A stretch of DNA of 64,000 nt. Source: Cetobacterium ceti. Its GTDB lineage: Bacteria; Fusobacteriota; Fusobacteriia; Fusobacteriales; Fusobacteriaceae. The stretch is from assembly GCF_900167275.1 (NCBI RefSeq), contig NZ_FUWX01000004.1, positions 62,001 through 126,000 of the forward strand, in the 5' to 3' direction. Each line of letters starts with the position of its first letter. The stretch's first letter is position 1. The notes under the pieces are model-generated. The model did no database searches and was not told where the DNA came from. It saw only the letters and a list, made by a program, of their open reading frames with translations. Both the position numbers and the translations under genes were made by a program. Of the stretch, positions 27,078 through 37,166 are shown one piece after another.

Positions 27078-27112
27078 GCAACTTAGGGAAATTCTCCTTA
27101 AGTTGCTTTTTT
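27078..27112 (+). terminator. Terminator/attenuator between galU and groES
   Basis: GCAACTT (27078-27084) pairs with AAGTTGC (27100-27106), with extra inner pairs, then six T. The groES ribosome site begins at 27115, so no promoter fits between the T-run and groES. Confidence 0.75.
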
Positions 27113-27127
27113 ATAGGAGGGATTTTT

Positions 27128-27394
27128 ATGATTAGACCAATAGGTGAAAGAGTATTAATAAAAATAGCTGAAATGGAGAAAAAAACTGTCAGTGGAATTA
27201 TTTTAGCAGGAAATGATATAAAGGAAAATTCCAATATTGGAGAAATTATAGCAATGGGTTCTATTGAAAATTCCTATGCTATAAAAATAGGAGATAAAAT
27301 ACTTTATAAAAAAAATGTAGGAACAGAAATAGAAGAAAATAATATTAAATATTTAGTTTTAGAAATAGAAGATATATTAGCAGTTATAGAATAA
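27128..27394 (+). CDS. groS: Co-chaperonin GroES
   Basis: An 88-residue GroES, slightly shorter than the usual 94-97. The opening IRPIGERVLIKIAEMEKKT and the mobile loop TVSGIILAGND (about residues 18-28) are clear, and the C-terminal EDILAVIE matches. It caps the GroEL ring. The start has TAGGAGGG 7 bases upstream. The short gap after galU contains a terminator hairpin but neither a CIRCE element nor a recognisable promoter, which is unusual for groESL. Confidence 0.95.
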   Translation: MIRPIGERVLIKIAEMEKKTVSGIILAGNDIKENSNIGEIIAMGSIENSYAIKIGDKILYKKNVGTEIEENNIKYLVLEIEDILAVIE

Positions 27395-27401
27395 AGAGTA
27401 G

Positions 27402-29027
<1,626 letters not shown>

Positions 29028-29049
29028 TAATTTTGTATTAGGGGGACTA

Positions 29050-30783
29050 ATGGAAAAAATAGTTAAGGAAAAATATTTAGAATGGTTAGAATCAGATTAT
29101 ATTGATGAAAAGGACAAAGAGGAATTAAAATCAATAGAAAATAATGAAAAAGAAATAGAAGATAGATTCTATACTAACCTTTCATTTGGAACAGGTGGAA
29201 TGAGAGGAGTTAGAGGAGTAGGAACAAATAGAATAAATAAATATATGATAAGAAAAGCCACACAAGGGCTTAGTAATTATATAGAAAAAGTTTCAGGTGA
29301 AGAGGGAAAGAAAAAAGGAGTTGCTATAGCTTACGATTGTAGAATAGGATCTGTGGAGTTTGCATTAAATTCAGCCCTTGTTTTAGCAGGAAATGGAATT
29401 AAAGCTTATTTATTTAAAAGTTTAAGATCAACTCCTGAATTATCTTTTGCAGTAAGAGAATTAGGGACAGAAGCTGGAATTGTAGTTACAGCATCTCATA
29501 ATCCGCAAGAGTATAATGGATATAAAGTTTACTGGAAGGATGGAGGACAAATTATTGAACCTCAAGCATCGGGAATTGTAAATGAAGTAAATAAGGTAGA
29601 AAATTTTAATGAAATTAAATTTATAAGTGAAGAGGAAGCCTTAGAAAAAGGATTACTTGAATACATAGATGAAACTTTAGATACAAAATATATTGAAGCT
29701 GTAAAAGAACAAATTATTAGAAAAGATATCCCAGGAAAAAAAGATTTTAAAATAGTTTATTCTCCTTTACATGGAACAGGAAGAAGGCCAGTACAAAGAG
29801 TTTTAAAAGAAGCAGGATTTGAAAGTGTTTATACTGTTAAAGCTCAAGAGATGCCTGACGGAAACTTTCCAACATGTTCCTATGCAAATCCAGAGGATCC
29901 AGCTGTATTTAAATTAGGTATTGAACTTGCTGAAGAAGTAGGAGCTAAAATTTGTATGGCAAACGATCCAGATGCAGATAGAATTGGAATTGCCATAAAA
30001 AATAATGAAGGAACTTGGATATATCCTAATGGAAACCAGATGGGACTTTTACTTATGAATTATATTTTAGAAAATAAAAAAGATATTCCTACAAATGGAT
30101 CTGTTATATCAACAATTGTTTCAACACCAATGCTTGATCCTATAGCTAAAGAAAAAAATATAAAAGTATTTAGAACTTTAACTGGATTTAAATTTATTGG
30201 AGAAAAAATTAGAGAGTTTGAAGAGAAAAAATTAGATGGAACATATCTATTTGGATTTGAAGAATCTTATGGATATTTAATAGGAACTCATGCTAGGGAT
30301 AAAGATGCAGTTGTTTCTACTTTGATAATTGCAGAGATGGCAGCTTATTATGATAGTATAGGTAGTTCTATAGATGAAGAGTTAAAAAAGATCTATGATA
30401 AATATGGGTGGTATAAAGAGGGAATTATAGCTGTTACTAAAAAAGGTAAAAGTGGAGTAGAAGAAATAGAAAAAATAATGACTTCTTTAAAAAATCATAG
30501 GGAAAAAACTCTTTTAGGTAAAAATATATTAAGAATAAAGGATTTTGAACAGAGCCTTGAAAAAAATATATTAACAGGGGAAGAGAGTGTAATAAATTTA
30601 CCAAAATCAAATGTAATTCAATTTATATTAGAAGATGGAACATATATTACAGGAAGACCTTCTGGAACAGAGCCTAAGATTAAATATTATTTCTGCATAA
30701 TTGGAAAAAATTCAGAGGATGCAGAGAAAAAATTAAAAAATACAATGGAAAAATTTGAAAATTTAGTGGATTCATTGGTATAA
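29050..30783 (+). CDS. Phospho-sugar mutase (alpha-phosphoglucomutase/phosphomannomutase)
   Basis: A 577-residue alpha-D-phosphohexomutase. The catalytic phosphoserine loop TASHNPQEYNGYK is near residue 150, the metal loop is NDPDADRIG, the sugar-binding loop GFEESYGYL, and the phosphate-binding loop GRPSGTEPKIK near the C-terminus. Length and architecture match PgcA/PGM2-type phosphoglucomutases. It interconverts glucose-6-phosphate and glucose-1-phosphate, the GalU substrate; a phosphomannomutase role cannot be excluded. It closes the groESL transcription unit before a terminator. Confidence 0.9.
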   Translation: MEKIVKEKYLEWLESDYIDEKDKEELKSIENNEKEIEDRFYTNLSFGTGGMRGVRGVGTNRINKYMIRKATQGLSNYIEKVSGEEGKKKGVAIAYDCRIGSVEFALNSALVLAGNGIKAYLFKSLRSTPELSFAVRELGTEAGIVVTASHNPQEYNGYKVYWKDGGQIIEPQASGIVNEVNKVENFNEIKFISEEEALEKGLLEYIDETLDTKYIEAVKEQIIRKDIPGKKDFKIVYSPLHGTGRRPVQRVLKEAGFESVYTVKAQEMPDGNFPTCSYANPEDPAVFKLGIELAEEVGAKICMANDPDADRIGIAIKNNEGTWIYPNGNQMGLLLMNYILENKKDIPTNGSVISTIVSTPMLDPIAKEKNIKVFRTLTGFKFIGEKIREFEEKKLDGTYLFGFEESYGYLIGTHARDKDAVVSTLIIAEMAAYYDSIGSSIDEELKKIYDKYGWYKEGIIAVTKKGKSGVEEIEKIMTSLKNHREKTLLGKNILRIKDFEQSLEKNILTGEESVINLPKSNVIQFILEDGTYITGRPSGTEPKIKYYFCIIGKNSEDAEKKLKNTMEKFENLVDSLV

Positions 30784-30788
30784 TATTT

Positions 30789-30818
30789 TAGGGGCTGGTT
30801 TCAGCCCCTATTTTATAT
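30789..30818 (+). terminator. Terminator after the phosphohexomutase gene
   Basis: TAGGGGCTG (30789-30797) pairs with CAGCCCCTA (30802-30810), loop GTTT, then TTTTATAT. The hemW ribosome site starts only a few bases further on, at 30821. Confidence 0.82.
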
Positions 30819-30833
30819 ATTGGAGGAGTAGCC

Positions 30834-31910
30834 ATGGTAAAAGGAATTTATATACATATACCATTTTGTTTAAATAAATGTAATTATTGCGATTTTTTAT
30901 CATTTAAATGTAGAGAAAGTGATAAGAAAAAATATGTGGAATATTTGAAAAAAGAAATTATGCTATATCCTCAATATGAATATGAGAGTGTTTATTTTGG
31001 TGGAGGAACTCCTTCTATTTTAGATTCTGAAGATTTAAAGGAAATTTTAAGTCTTTTGAAAATTAAAGATAAGGGAGAGGTAACCATAGAGGTAAATCCT
31101 AAAACTGTAGATTATGACAAATTCAAAGCTTATAAGAAAATAGGTATAAATAGAGTTAGTATAGGAATACAAAGTTTTGATGAAAAAAAATTAAAAGTTT
31201 TAGGAAGAATGCACAATAGTTCAGAAGGGAAAAAAGCTTATTTAGAAGCCAGAGAAGCTGGGTTTAAAAATATAAGTTTAGATCTTATGTTTTCCTTACC
31301 AGATCAAACCTTAGAAGAGTTAAGAGAAGATTTAAAGGAATTATTTGATCTTAAACCAGAACATTTTTCTATATACTCTTTAATTTGGGAAGAGGGAACA
31401 AACTTTTTTGAAAAATTAAAAAGAGGCGAACTAAAGGAAACAGATAATGACCTAGAAGCAGATATGTATAAAACTATTATAGAAGAGGGGAAAAAAGCAG
31501 GCTATATACATTATGAAATTTCTAATTTTGCCTTACCAGGTAGAGAAGCAGTTCACAATTCATCATATTGGAAAAATGAGGAATATCTAGGAATAGGATT
31601 AGGTGCATCAGGGTATTGTGATGGTATAAGGTATAAAAATCAGGTGAAATTTAAGGATTATTATGATAATATAGATAATGGAGAGAAGCCTATTTTAGAA
31701 AGTGAAATTGTAGATGAAGAGGCCAAAGAAGTATATAAATATATTTTAGGTCTAAGGTTGTTACAATTAGGAGTAATCCCTAAGGGAAAATATATAAAAC
31801 TTTGTGAAAAGTTAAGAAATTTAGAACTTTTAGAAAAGAAAGATAATAGATATTTATTAACTGAAAAAGGGTTATTTATAGCCAATGATGTTTTTGATGA
31901 ATTTGTATAG
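30834..31910 (+). CDS. hemW: Radical SAM heme chaperone HemW (HemN-like)
   Basis: A 358-residue radical SAM protein. The cluster motif is CLNKCNYCDF (CX3CX2C, about residues 11-18), with YCDF as in HemW rather than the CX3CX2CXC of true coproporphyrinogen oxidase HemN. GGGTPSIL and the HemN C-terminal helical domain (about 285-355) follow. HemW delivers heme to cytochromes; many genomes mislabel it as oxygen-independent coproporphyrinogen III oxidase. It is followed after 15 bases by yggS, with GATGGAGGAAAAG as ribosome site, and the unit probably continues to sepF. Confidence 0.9.
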   Translation: MVKGIYIHIPFCLNKCNYCDFLSFKCRESDKKKYVEYLKKEIMLYPQYEYESVYFGGGTPSILDSEDLKEILSLLKIKDKGEVTIEVNPKTVDYDKFKAYKKIGINRVSIGIQSFDEKKLKVLGRMHNSSEGKKAYLEAREAGFKNISLDLMFSLPDQTLEELREDLKELFDLKPEHFSIYSLIWEEGTNFFEKLKRGELKETDNDLEADMYKTIIEEGKKAGYIHYEISNFALPGREAVHNSSYWKNEEYLGIGLGASGYCDGIRYKNQVKFKDYYDNIDNGEKPILESEIVDEEAKEVYKYILGLRLLQLGVIPKGKYIKLCEKLRNLELLEKKDNRYLLTEKGLFIANDVFDEFV

Positions 31911-31925
31911 GATGGAGGAAAAGTT

Positions 31926-32597
31926 ATGACAATTAAGGAGAACATTTTAGAAATATTAGATGATATAAAAAAATACTCCCCTAATCCAGAAAAAGTAAAA
32001 TTAGTAGCAGTTACAAAATATGTAGATTCAGATACAATAAAGGAAGTTTTAAAAACTGGTGTAAATATTTTAGGAGAAAATAAAGTTCAAGTTATTGAAG
32101 AAAAAAGAAAAGAATTGCCAGAAAATGAATATGATATTAAATGGCATTTTATAGGTAATTTACAAAAAAATAAGGTTAAATATATAGCTAGTTATATAGA
32201 TATGGTTCATTCAATAAATAAATTGTCCTTAGCTGAGGAAATAGATAAAAGAGCGAAAAGTCATAATAGGAAAATAGATGTACTTTTAGAAATTAATATT
32301 TCTGAAGAAGAGAGTAAAGAGGGATATATTTTAAAGGAACTTTTAGAGGATATACCGAAACTTTTAAAGTTAGAAAATATAAATATATGTGGACTTATGA
32401 CAATGGCACCATTTGAAGAGGATGAAGAAAAGATTAGAACTATTTTTAGAAATTTAAGATTATTAAAAGAAAAATGGAATAAAGAGTATTTCAATGGGCA
32501 ATTGAAAGAGTTGTCTATGGGAATGAGTCAAGATTATAAAATAGCCCTAGAAGAGGGAGCTACTTTAATAAGAGTAGGAAGTAAAATATATAAATAG
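31926..32597 (+). CDS. yggS: PLP homeostasis protein YggS/YlmE (PROSC family)
   Basis: A 223-residue alanine-racemase-fold protein that binds pyridoxal phosphate and balances B6 and amino-acid pools. The PLP lysine is in LVAVTKYVD (about residue 36); GENKVQ, WHFIGNLQKNK, GLMTMAP and LSMGMSQDYKIALEEG are family signatures. It lies directly upstream of sepF, the ylmE-ylmF order of Gram-positive cell-division clusters. Confidence 0.94.
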   Translation: MTIKENILEILDDIKKYSPNPEKVKLVAVTKYVDSDTIKEVLKTGVNILGENKVQVIEEKRKELPENEYDIKWHFIGNLQKNKVKYIASYIDMVHSINKLSLAEEIDKRAKSHNRKIDVLLEINISEEESKEGYILKELLEDIPKLLKLENINICGLMTMAPFEEDEEKIRTIFRNLRLLKEKWNKEYFNGQLKELSMGMSQDYKIALEEGATLIRVGSKIYK

Positions 32598-32608
32598 GGG
32601 GTAAAGGA

Positions 32609-33094
32609 ATGATGGGTGGAAAAGGCGAAGCAATCAGAAATAAATTTAAAAGTTTTAAAGAGATGATAGGAATTGATACTGAAGAGGAAGAGTCTATAAA
32701 CTTAACAGGAATTCAAGATATTGAAATTGAAGAGGATATAGAAGAGGAAGTTATATCTCCTAGAATAGAACAAACAACACCAAAGGCTCAAGATCAACAA
32801 CAGGGACAGCCATATCAAACTGTTTTTGTAGACCCAAGAAGTTTTAATGATTGTACAAAGATAGCAAAATATATAAAAGAAGATAAAATGGTAACATTAA
32901 ATTTAGAGTATTTAGATAATAAGGAAGCCCAAAGAATGATGGATTTCTTAAGTGGTGCAATGAGTATAAAGGAAGCTAAATTTGTAGAGATTAGTAAAAA
33001 GGTATATACATCTATACCTAAATCTATGAAATTTCACTATGAAGGAAAATCAGATTTAAAACAAAGGGCATTTTTAAATATAAGTAAAGATTAA
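32609..33094 (+). CDS. sepF: Cell division protein SepF
   Basis: A 161-residue protein: an N-terminal amphipathic segment (MMGGKGEAIRNKFKSFKEM) that would bind membrane, a charged Gln-rich linker (about 30-72), and a C-terminal SepF domain (about 75-155) with VFVDPRSFNDCTKIAKYI and the Gly-containing DFLSGAMSIKEAKF. SepF tethers and bundles FtsZ. It is best known from Gram-positives, cyanobacteria and archaea, so it stands out beside LPS genes. Two ATGs (32609, 32612) are possible starts after GGGGGTAAAGG. Confidence 0.92.
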   Translation: MMGGKGEAIRNKFKSFKEMIGIDTEEEESINLTGIQDIEIEEDIEEEVISPRIEQTTPKAQDQQQGQPYQTVFVDPRSFNDCTKIAKYIKEDKMVTLNLEYLDNKEAQRMMDFLSGAMSIKEAKFVEISKKVYTSIPKSMKFHYEGKSDLKQRAFLNISKD

Positions 33095-33107
33095 TCGGAG
33101 GTATTTT

Positions 33108-34106
33108 ATGAAGGCATTAGCACTTTTTTCTGGAGGACTAGATAGTGCTTTAGCAATAAAAGTAGTAAAGGATCAAGGAATAGAGGTAATAGCTCTAAAC
33201 TTTGTATCTCATTTTTTTGGTGGAAAGAATGAAAAAGCTGAAAAAATGGCAGAACAATTAGGAGTTCAATTAGAGTATGTTGATTTTAGTAAAGCTCATA
33301 CGGAAATGATGAAACAGCCAGTACATGGAAGAGGAAAAAATATGAATCCTTGTATTGATTGTCATGGCCTTATGTTTAAAATTGCTGGGGAATTACTAGA
33401 AAAATATGGAGCATCGTTTATAATTTCTGGAGAAGTTTTAGGACAAAGACCGATGTCACAAAATTATCAAGCTTTAGAAAAGGTAAAGGGATTAAATGCA
33501 GGATTAGAAGATTTAATAGTAAGACCTCTATCTGCGAAACTATTACCTCCAAGTCTTCCTGAAAGAGAGGGATGGATAGACAGAAATAGATTATTAGATA
33601 TTCAAGGAAGAAGTAGAAAAACTCAAATGGAACTTGTAGAGGAATATGGGATTGTAGATTATCCAACACCAGGTGGTGGATGTTTACTAACAGATCCAGC
33701 TTATTCTATGAGACTTAGAGTATTAGAAAATGATGGATATTTAGAAGATGATTATGCATTTTTATTCCATTTATTAAAAGTAGGTAGATTCTTTAGATTT
33801 GAAAAGGGAAGATACTTATTTGTGGGAAGAGAAAAAGCTGATAATGATAGAATAGATTCTTTTAAAGATTTAGGTTCTGTTTATATTAGAAGTAAAGATG
33901 TTCCTGGACCACATATTTTAGGATATGGAGATTTAACTGAAGAGGAAATTAAATTTGGAGCAGAACTATTTTCAAGATATTCTAAAGTAAAGGGAAAAGA
34001 AAGTGTAGTTTTATTAATAAATGGTGAATCAGTAGAATTAGAACCTGTTGATTTAGATAAATTAGAAGAAAATAGTCAAAAATATTTAATAGCAATGAAT
34101 AATTAA
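33108..34106 (+). CDS. PP-loop tRNA thiouridylase-like protein (MnmA/ThiI type)
   Basis: A 332-residue protein with an N-terminal PP-loop ATPase motif, SGGLDSALA (about residues 8-16). Possible catalytic cysteines are in NPCIDCHG (about 82-87) and GGGCLL (about 190), which resembles the two-cysteine chemistry of MnmA and ThiI tRNA thiolases. The C-terminal third (about 215-330) has the RFEKGRYLFVGREKADN stretch similar to NFACT-R/DUF814-like regions. It lacks a THUMP domain, so it is not a full ThiI, and it differs from canonical MnmA. The target nucleotide cannot be assigned. It is the last gene before a perfect palindromic terminator. Confidence 0.8.
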   Translation: MKALALFSGGLDSALAIKVVKDQGIEVIALNFVSHFFGGKNEKAEKMAEQLGVQLEYVDFSKAHTEMMKQPVHGRGKNMNPCIDCHGLMFKIAGELLEKYGASFIISGEVLGQRPMSQNYQALEKVKGLNAGLEDLIVRPLSAKLLPPSLPEREGWIDRNRLLDIQGRSRKTQMELVEEYGIVDYPTPGGGCLLTDPAYSMRLRVLENDGYLEDDYAFLFHLLKVGRFFRFEKGRYLFVGREKADNDRIDSFKDLGSVYIRSKDVPGPHILGYGDLTEEEIKFGAELFSRYSKVKGKESVVLLINGESVELEPVDLDKLEENSQKYLIAMNN

Positions 34107-34110
34107 CAAA

Positions 34111-34146
34111 AAAACCCCTAGAAGTTTTAAAACTTCTAGGGGTTTT
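34111..34146. terminator. Bidirectional terminator, perfect 36-base palindrome
   Basis: 34111-34128 is the exact reverse complement of 34129-34146, with A-runs and T-runs at the ends in both directions. It separates the thiouridylase-like gene (+) from the feo genes (-). Confidence 0.9.
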
Positions 34147-34149
34147 ATA

Positions 34150-34299
34150 TTACTTATGACACTTATCTTTAAATTGACAAGAGCCTTGTTTATCTTTTCC
34201 ACAACTACATCCACCTTTGCCAGTGAACATTTTATATACACTTTTTAAAGCAAAGAATGCAATGATTGCTACAATTATAATAAGTATAGCTGTTTTCAT
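34150..34299 (-). CDS. FeoB-associated Cys-rich membrane protein
   Basis: A 49-residue protein: one transmembrane helix (about residues 3-21, AILIIIVAIIAFFALKSVY) followed by a Gly/Lys/Cys tail with spacing CXCX7CX5C. A longer reading frame begins at 34335 and would overlap feoB, but AAGGAGGTTTACAT places the ribosome site correctly for ATG at 34299. Small proteins of this type occur directly after feoB in many anaerobes (FeoB-associated Cys-rich membrane protein). A role in ferrous iron transfer is inferred from context. Confidence 0.85.
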   Translation of the reverse strand: MKTAILIIIVAIIAFFALKSVYKMFTGKGGCSCGKDKQGSCQFKDKCHK

Positions 34300-34315
34300 A
34301 TGTAAACCTCCTTTG

Positions 34316-36535
34316 TTAGAAGAAAAGCCTTCCAACTTGGAAAATTAATGTTGAAACAATGTAAGGAATAACTAACATCATTCCAATAATAAAGTTTGTA
34401 AATTTCCATCCAAATTCATGTTTAATAGCTGCTAAAGTAACAACACATGGTACAACTAATAGGATGAAAGCCATAAATGAATATGCTCTTAATGGAGCTA
34501 ATGGATCATTTGCCCAAAGCATTTTAGTGGCTTGAACCACTCCAAGTCCTTCATCTTCAGCAATTTGATTTGCATCTGGAGCAGCAAATAAACCTTCAAT
34601 GTCAAAGCTCAATATTCCTAAAGCAGAATCCTTAACAGCTCCTCCAAAACCTTTAATCTGTTCAAAAGTATCCTGTGCAAATGTTGTAGGTTCTTCTGGG
34701 GCAGTTGCTTCAGGAGAAATAGCTTCAGGATTTGAGTCTTCAGTTGTTAAAACTTGAGACATGAAACCAACAACAACTTCCTTAGCTGCAAAACTTGGAG
34801 GAATAGCAGCAACAGCTTGCCAACTATTTCCAAAACCAGTAGGTTTCATAATAGGTGCAAATGTATGTCCAAACTTAGCCATATATGAGTTGTGAGCATC
34901 ACCTTTATTTGGGAAATAAGTTAAAGCCCAAAGGATAATTAAAATTCCCATAATAACAGTTGTAGCTTTTTTAATATATTCACAAGTTCTAGTAACAGTA
35001 GATCTCCAAATAACTTTTAAACTAGGAATTCTGTATGGAGGCAACTCTATTAAAAGAGCTCTATCTTCAGATTTAAATCCTTTGAAATTCTTAAGAATAA
35101 GTCCTACGAAAATAGCCACAACAATTCCTAAAAGATATAAAGACATAACTACTAAACCGGCTTTTGATCCAAAGAATGCAGCAGTGAACAATCCATAAAC
35201 AGGAAGTCTTGCACCACATGACATAAATGGAGCCATGGCAGCAGTTAATTTTCTAGATTGGTTATCTTCTAATGTTCTAGTAGCATAAATAGCAGGAACA
35301 GTACATCCAAATCCTAAAACCATAGGAACAAAGGCTCTACCATTTAATCCTAATCTTCTCATGATTTTATCCATTATAAAGGCAACCCTTGACATATATC
35401 CACTTTCCTCTAAAATTGCTAAGAAGAAGTAAAGGAAAATCATTAGAGGGATAAATACAACAACTCCTCCAACTCCTCCAAGAATACCGTCAATTATTAA
35501 TGAGTGTAACCAATCAGGAATATTAGTTCCTATTGCCATACCAACATATTTTGCAATGTAGTCATTGACAAATCCGTCAGTCCAATCAATAAAAGGAGCA
35601 CTTCCATTAAATACTATTCCCATAAGACCTGCAATTATCATAAAGAATATAGGAAGCCCTAAAATTCTATTTAAAACAATTTTATCTATTTTATCTGTAA
35701 CATCAAGTCTTGACTTAATTGAAGTGGTATAAGTTTGAGCTAAAATACCCTTTACAATACCATATCTTGCTTCAGCAAAGATAGTTTCAATATCTTCATC
35801 ATATCTTTCTTCAAGAGCTAAAGCAGCACTTTGAAAATATTCAGGTCTTTTTAAATTATAATTTTCATTTAATTTATTCATAAAGTGAGAATCATTTTCA
35901 AGTAACTTAATAGTTGTAAAGTTAAGAGAATATTTATCAATAACTTTTTTTAATTTATCATCTTCAGCAATTTTACATTTTAAATTATTAGTTTCACCTT
36001 GTAACCAAGAATCAAAATTTAGATTATATTCTACAGATTTTATTTTTTCTTTACTTCTATTAATTGCTTTATTTAAAAGTTCTTTTAAACCAGTTCCTTT
36101 AGTTGCTGATGTAAGAACAACATCCATTTCTACTAATTGAGAAAATTTATTTAAATCTAACTTATAGTTTAATTTTTCAAATTCATCATAGAAATTAAGA
36201 GCCATAATCATAGGCTTTCCTAATTCTTTTAAAAGCATTGTGAAATATAAGTTTCTTTCAAGGTTTGTAGAGTCTACAACGTTTATAACAACATCGGGAT
36301 CCTCTTCTAAAATAAAATCCCTAGTGATTGTTTCCTCTAATGTATATGGACTTAAGCTGTAAACTCCAGGCAGGTCTACAAATTTAATAGTTTCACCATT
36401 GTAAGTAAATTCCGCTTCTTTTTTTTCTACTGTAACACCAGGCCAGTTACCAACTTTTAAATTTGAACCAGCTATAGCATTGATAAGAGCTGATTTACCA
36501 ACATTTGGATTTCCAGCAAATGCTATTTTTATCAT
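34316..36535 (-). CDS. feoB: Ferrous iron transporter FeoB
   Basis: A 739-residue inner-membrane Fe2+ transporter. The N-terminal G domain has GNPNVGKS (residues 8-15), DLPG, and the FeoB-type NxxD G4 (NFYD); a helical GDI-like region follows to about 270. The membrane part has two Gate domains with several hydrophobic segments. Between two late membrane segments (about residues 592-665) lies an acidic, Pro/Ala-rich insertion. The start has GGGGAGGAAG upstream. It follows feoA by 22 bases, and the Cys-rich gene follows, so feoA-feoB-Cys protein form one unit. Confidence 0.97.
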   Translation of the reverse strand: MIKIAFAGNPNVGKSALINAIAGSNLKVGNWPGVTVEKKEAEFTYNGETIKFVDLPGVYSLSPYTLEETITRDFILEEDPDVVINVVDSTNLERNLYFTMLLKELGKPMIMALNFYDEFEKLNYKLDLNKFSQLVEMDVVLTSATKGTGLKELLNKAINRSKEKIKSVEYNLNFDSWLQGETNNLKCKIAEDDKLKKVIDKYSLNFTTIKLLENDSHFMNKLNENYNLKRPEYFQSAALALEERYDEDIETIFAEARYGIVKGILAQTYTTSIKSRLDVTDKIDKIVLNRILGLPIFFMIIAGLMGIVFNGSAPFIDWTDGFVNDYIAKYVGMAIGTNIPDWLHSLIIDGILGGVGGVVVFIPLMIFLYFFLAILEESGYMSRVAFIMDKIMRRLGLNGRAFVPMVLGFGCTVPAIYATRTLEDNQSRKLTAAMAPFMSCGARLPVYGLFTAAFFGSKAGLVVMSLYLLGIVVAIFVGLILKNFKGFKSEDRALLIELPPYRIPSLKVIWRSTVTRTCEYIKKATTVIMGILIILWALTYFPNKGDAHNSYMAKFGHTFAPIMKPTGFGNSWQAVAAIPPSFAAKEVVVGFMSQVLTTEDSNPEAISPEATAPEEPTTFAQDTFEQIKGFGGAVKDSALGILSFDIEGLFAAPDANQIAEDEGLGVVQATKMLWANDPLAPLRAYSFMAFILLVVPCVVTLAAIKHEFGWKFTNFIIGMMLVIPYIVSTLIFQVGRLFF

Positions 36536-36557
36536 AAATCTTCCTCCCCAATAATAA

Positions 36558-36788
36558 TTATTTTGTAAATTTTTCTACTTCAATGTGATTAGCATCTTCT
36601 TTTCTAATGGCGATTCCAGTAGATTTAATAATAAATTCTTGAGGATCTCCAAGGGGAGCATTTCTTTCAAGCTTTATAATTTCACCGGCAGTAACACCCA
36701 TGTCAACTAATCTTTTTTTCAGTTCTCCAATTCTTCCAATTTTAATAATTTTTGCACTTTCTCCTCTGTTTAATTCAGATAATTTCAT
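36558..36788 (-). CDS. feoA: FeoA family protein
   Basis: A 76-residue SH3-like protein: MKLSELNRGESAKIIKIGR, a variable RLVDMGVTAGEIIKLERNAPLGDP core, and a terminal IRKEDANHIEV. It matches FeoA, the cytosolic partner of FeoB. A longer frame from 36833 exists, but GGAGGAGTTAAT sits right for the ATG at 36788. It is just upstream of feoB and downstream of a second, more divergent FeoA-domain gene. Confidence 0.93.
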   Translation of the reverse strand: MKLSELNRGESAKIIKIGRIGELKKRLVDMGVTAGEIIKLERNAPLGDPQEFIIKSTGIAIRKEDANHIEVEKFTK

Positions 36789-36849
36789 ATTAACTCCTCC
36801 AAAATTAAGAACTCTATATATTTTGAATTTCAAAGTATTTAGCGAAAAT

Positions 36850-36875
36850 AATTCACAGCCCTAAGGCTGTGAATT
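36850..36875 (-). terminator. Hairpin between the two feoA genes
   Basis: An 11-bp perfect stem, 36850-36860 with 36865-36875, loop of 4, overlapping the stop codon of the upstream FeoA-like gene. The downstream tail on the minus strand is only moderately T-rich, so it may be a leaky terminator or an RNA processing/stability element. Confidence 0.5.
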
Positions 36876-37098
36876 AACAATCTCCTAGAAGAATTTTGTT
36901 CGCTAAACTGAAATTAATTACATACTTACTCTCGTTTATTTTAACTATAAAATTATTATTATCATCTTTTACAAGACAAATATTATTTCCTATACAAAAT
37001 CCCTTTTCAATAAGTCTATTCTTATCCGTAGAATTCCCTCTTATTTCTTTTATAATAAAATTTCTGTTATGTTCTACAAAAGCTAGTGGTACAAGCAT
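36874..37098 (-). CDS. Second FeoA-domain protein (divergent)
   Basis: A 74-residue small protein that fits the FeoA SH3-like pattern: LVPLAFVEHNRNFIIKEIRG, then RLIEKGFCIGNNICLVKDD, and a final NKILLGDC. It is clearly less conserved than the FeoA next to feoB. The ribosome site TAGGAGGT precedes the ATG by 8 bases. It is the first gene after the strong feo promoter. Two FeoA copies ahead of FeoB occur in other anaerobes. Confidence 0.8.
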   Translation of the reverse strand: MLVPLAFVEHNRNFIIKEIRGNSTDKNRLIEKGFCIGNNICLVKDDNNNFIVKINESKYVINFSLANKILLGDC

Positions 37099-37137
37099 AG
37101 TAGACCTCCTATTAAAAAGTGATATCTTTACGTTGAA

Positions 37138-37166
37138 ATTATATTATATAAGTAGATATTTGTCAA
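37138..37166 (-). promoter_or_regulatory. Consensus sigma-70 promoter of the feo operon
   Basis: On the minus strand TTGACA (37161-37166), 17 bases, TATAAT (37138-37143): both hexamers and spacing are perfect. It lies 40 bases upstream of the first FeoA-domain gene. Such a strong core promoter suggests repression when iron is plentiful, but I see no convincing Fur box over it. Confidence 0.85.

Noticed and set aside
31661-31945. A small minus-strand gene near hemW/yggS
   Set aside because: It is a reading-frame shadow of hemW with Ser/Leu-rich low-complexity composition and no ribosome site.
34300-34335. Longer start for the Cys-rich membrane protein overlapping feoB
   Set aside because: The upstream frame lacks a ribosome site, and AAGGAGGTTTACAT fits the ATG at 34299.
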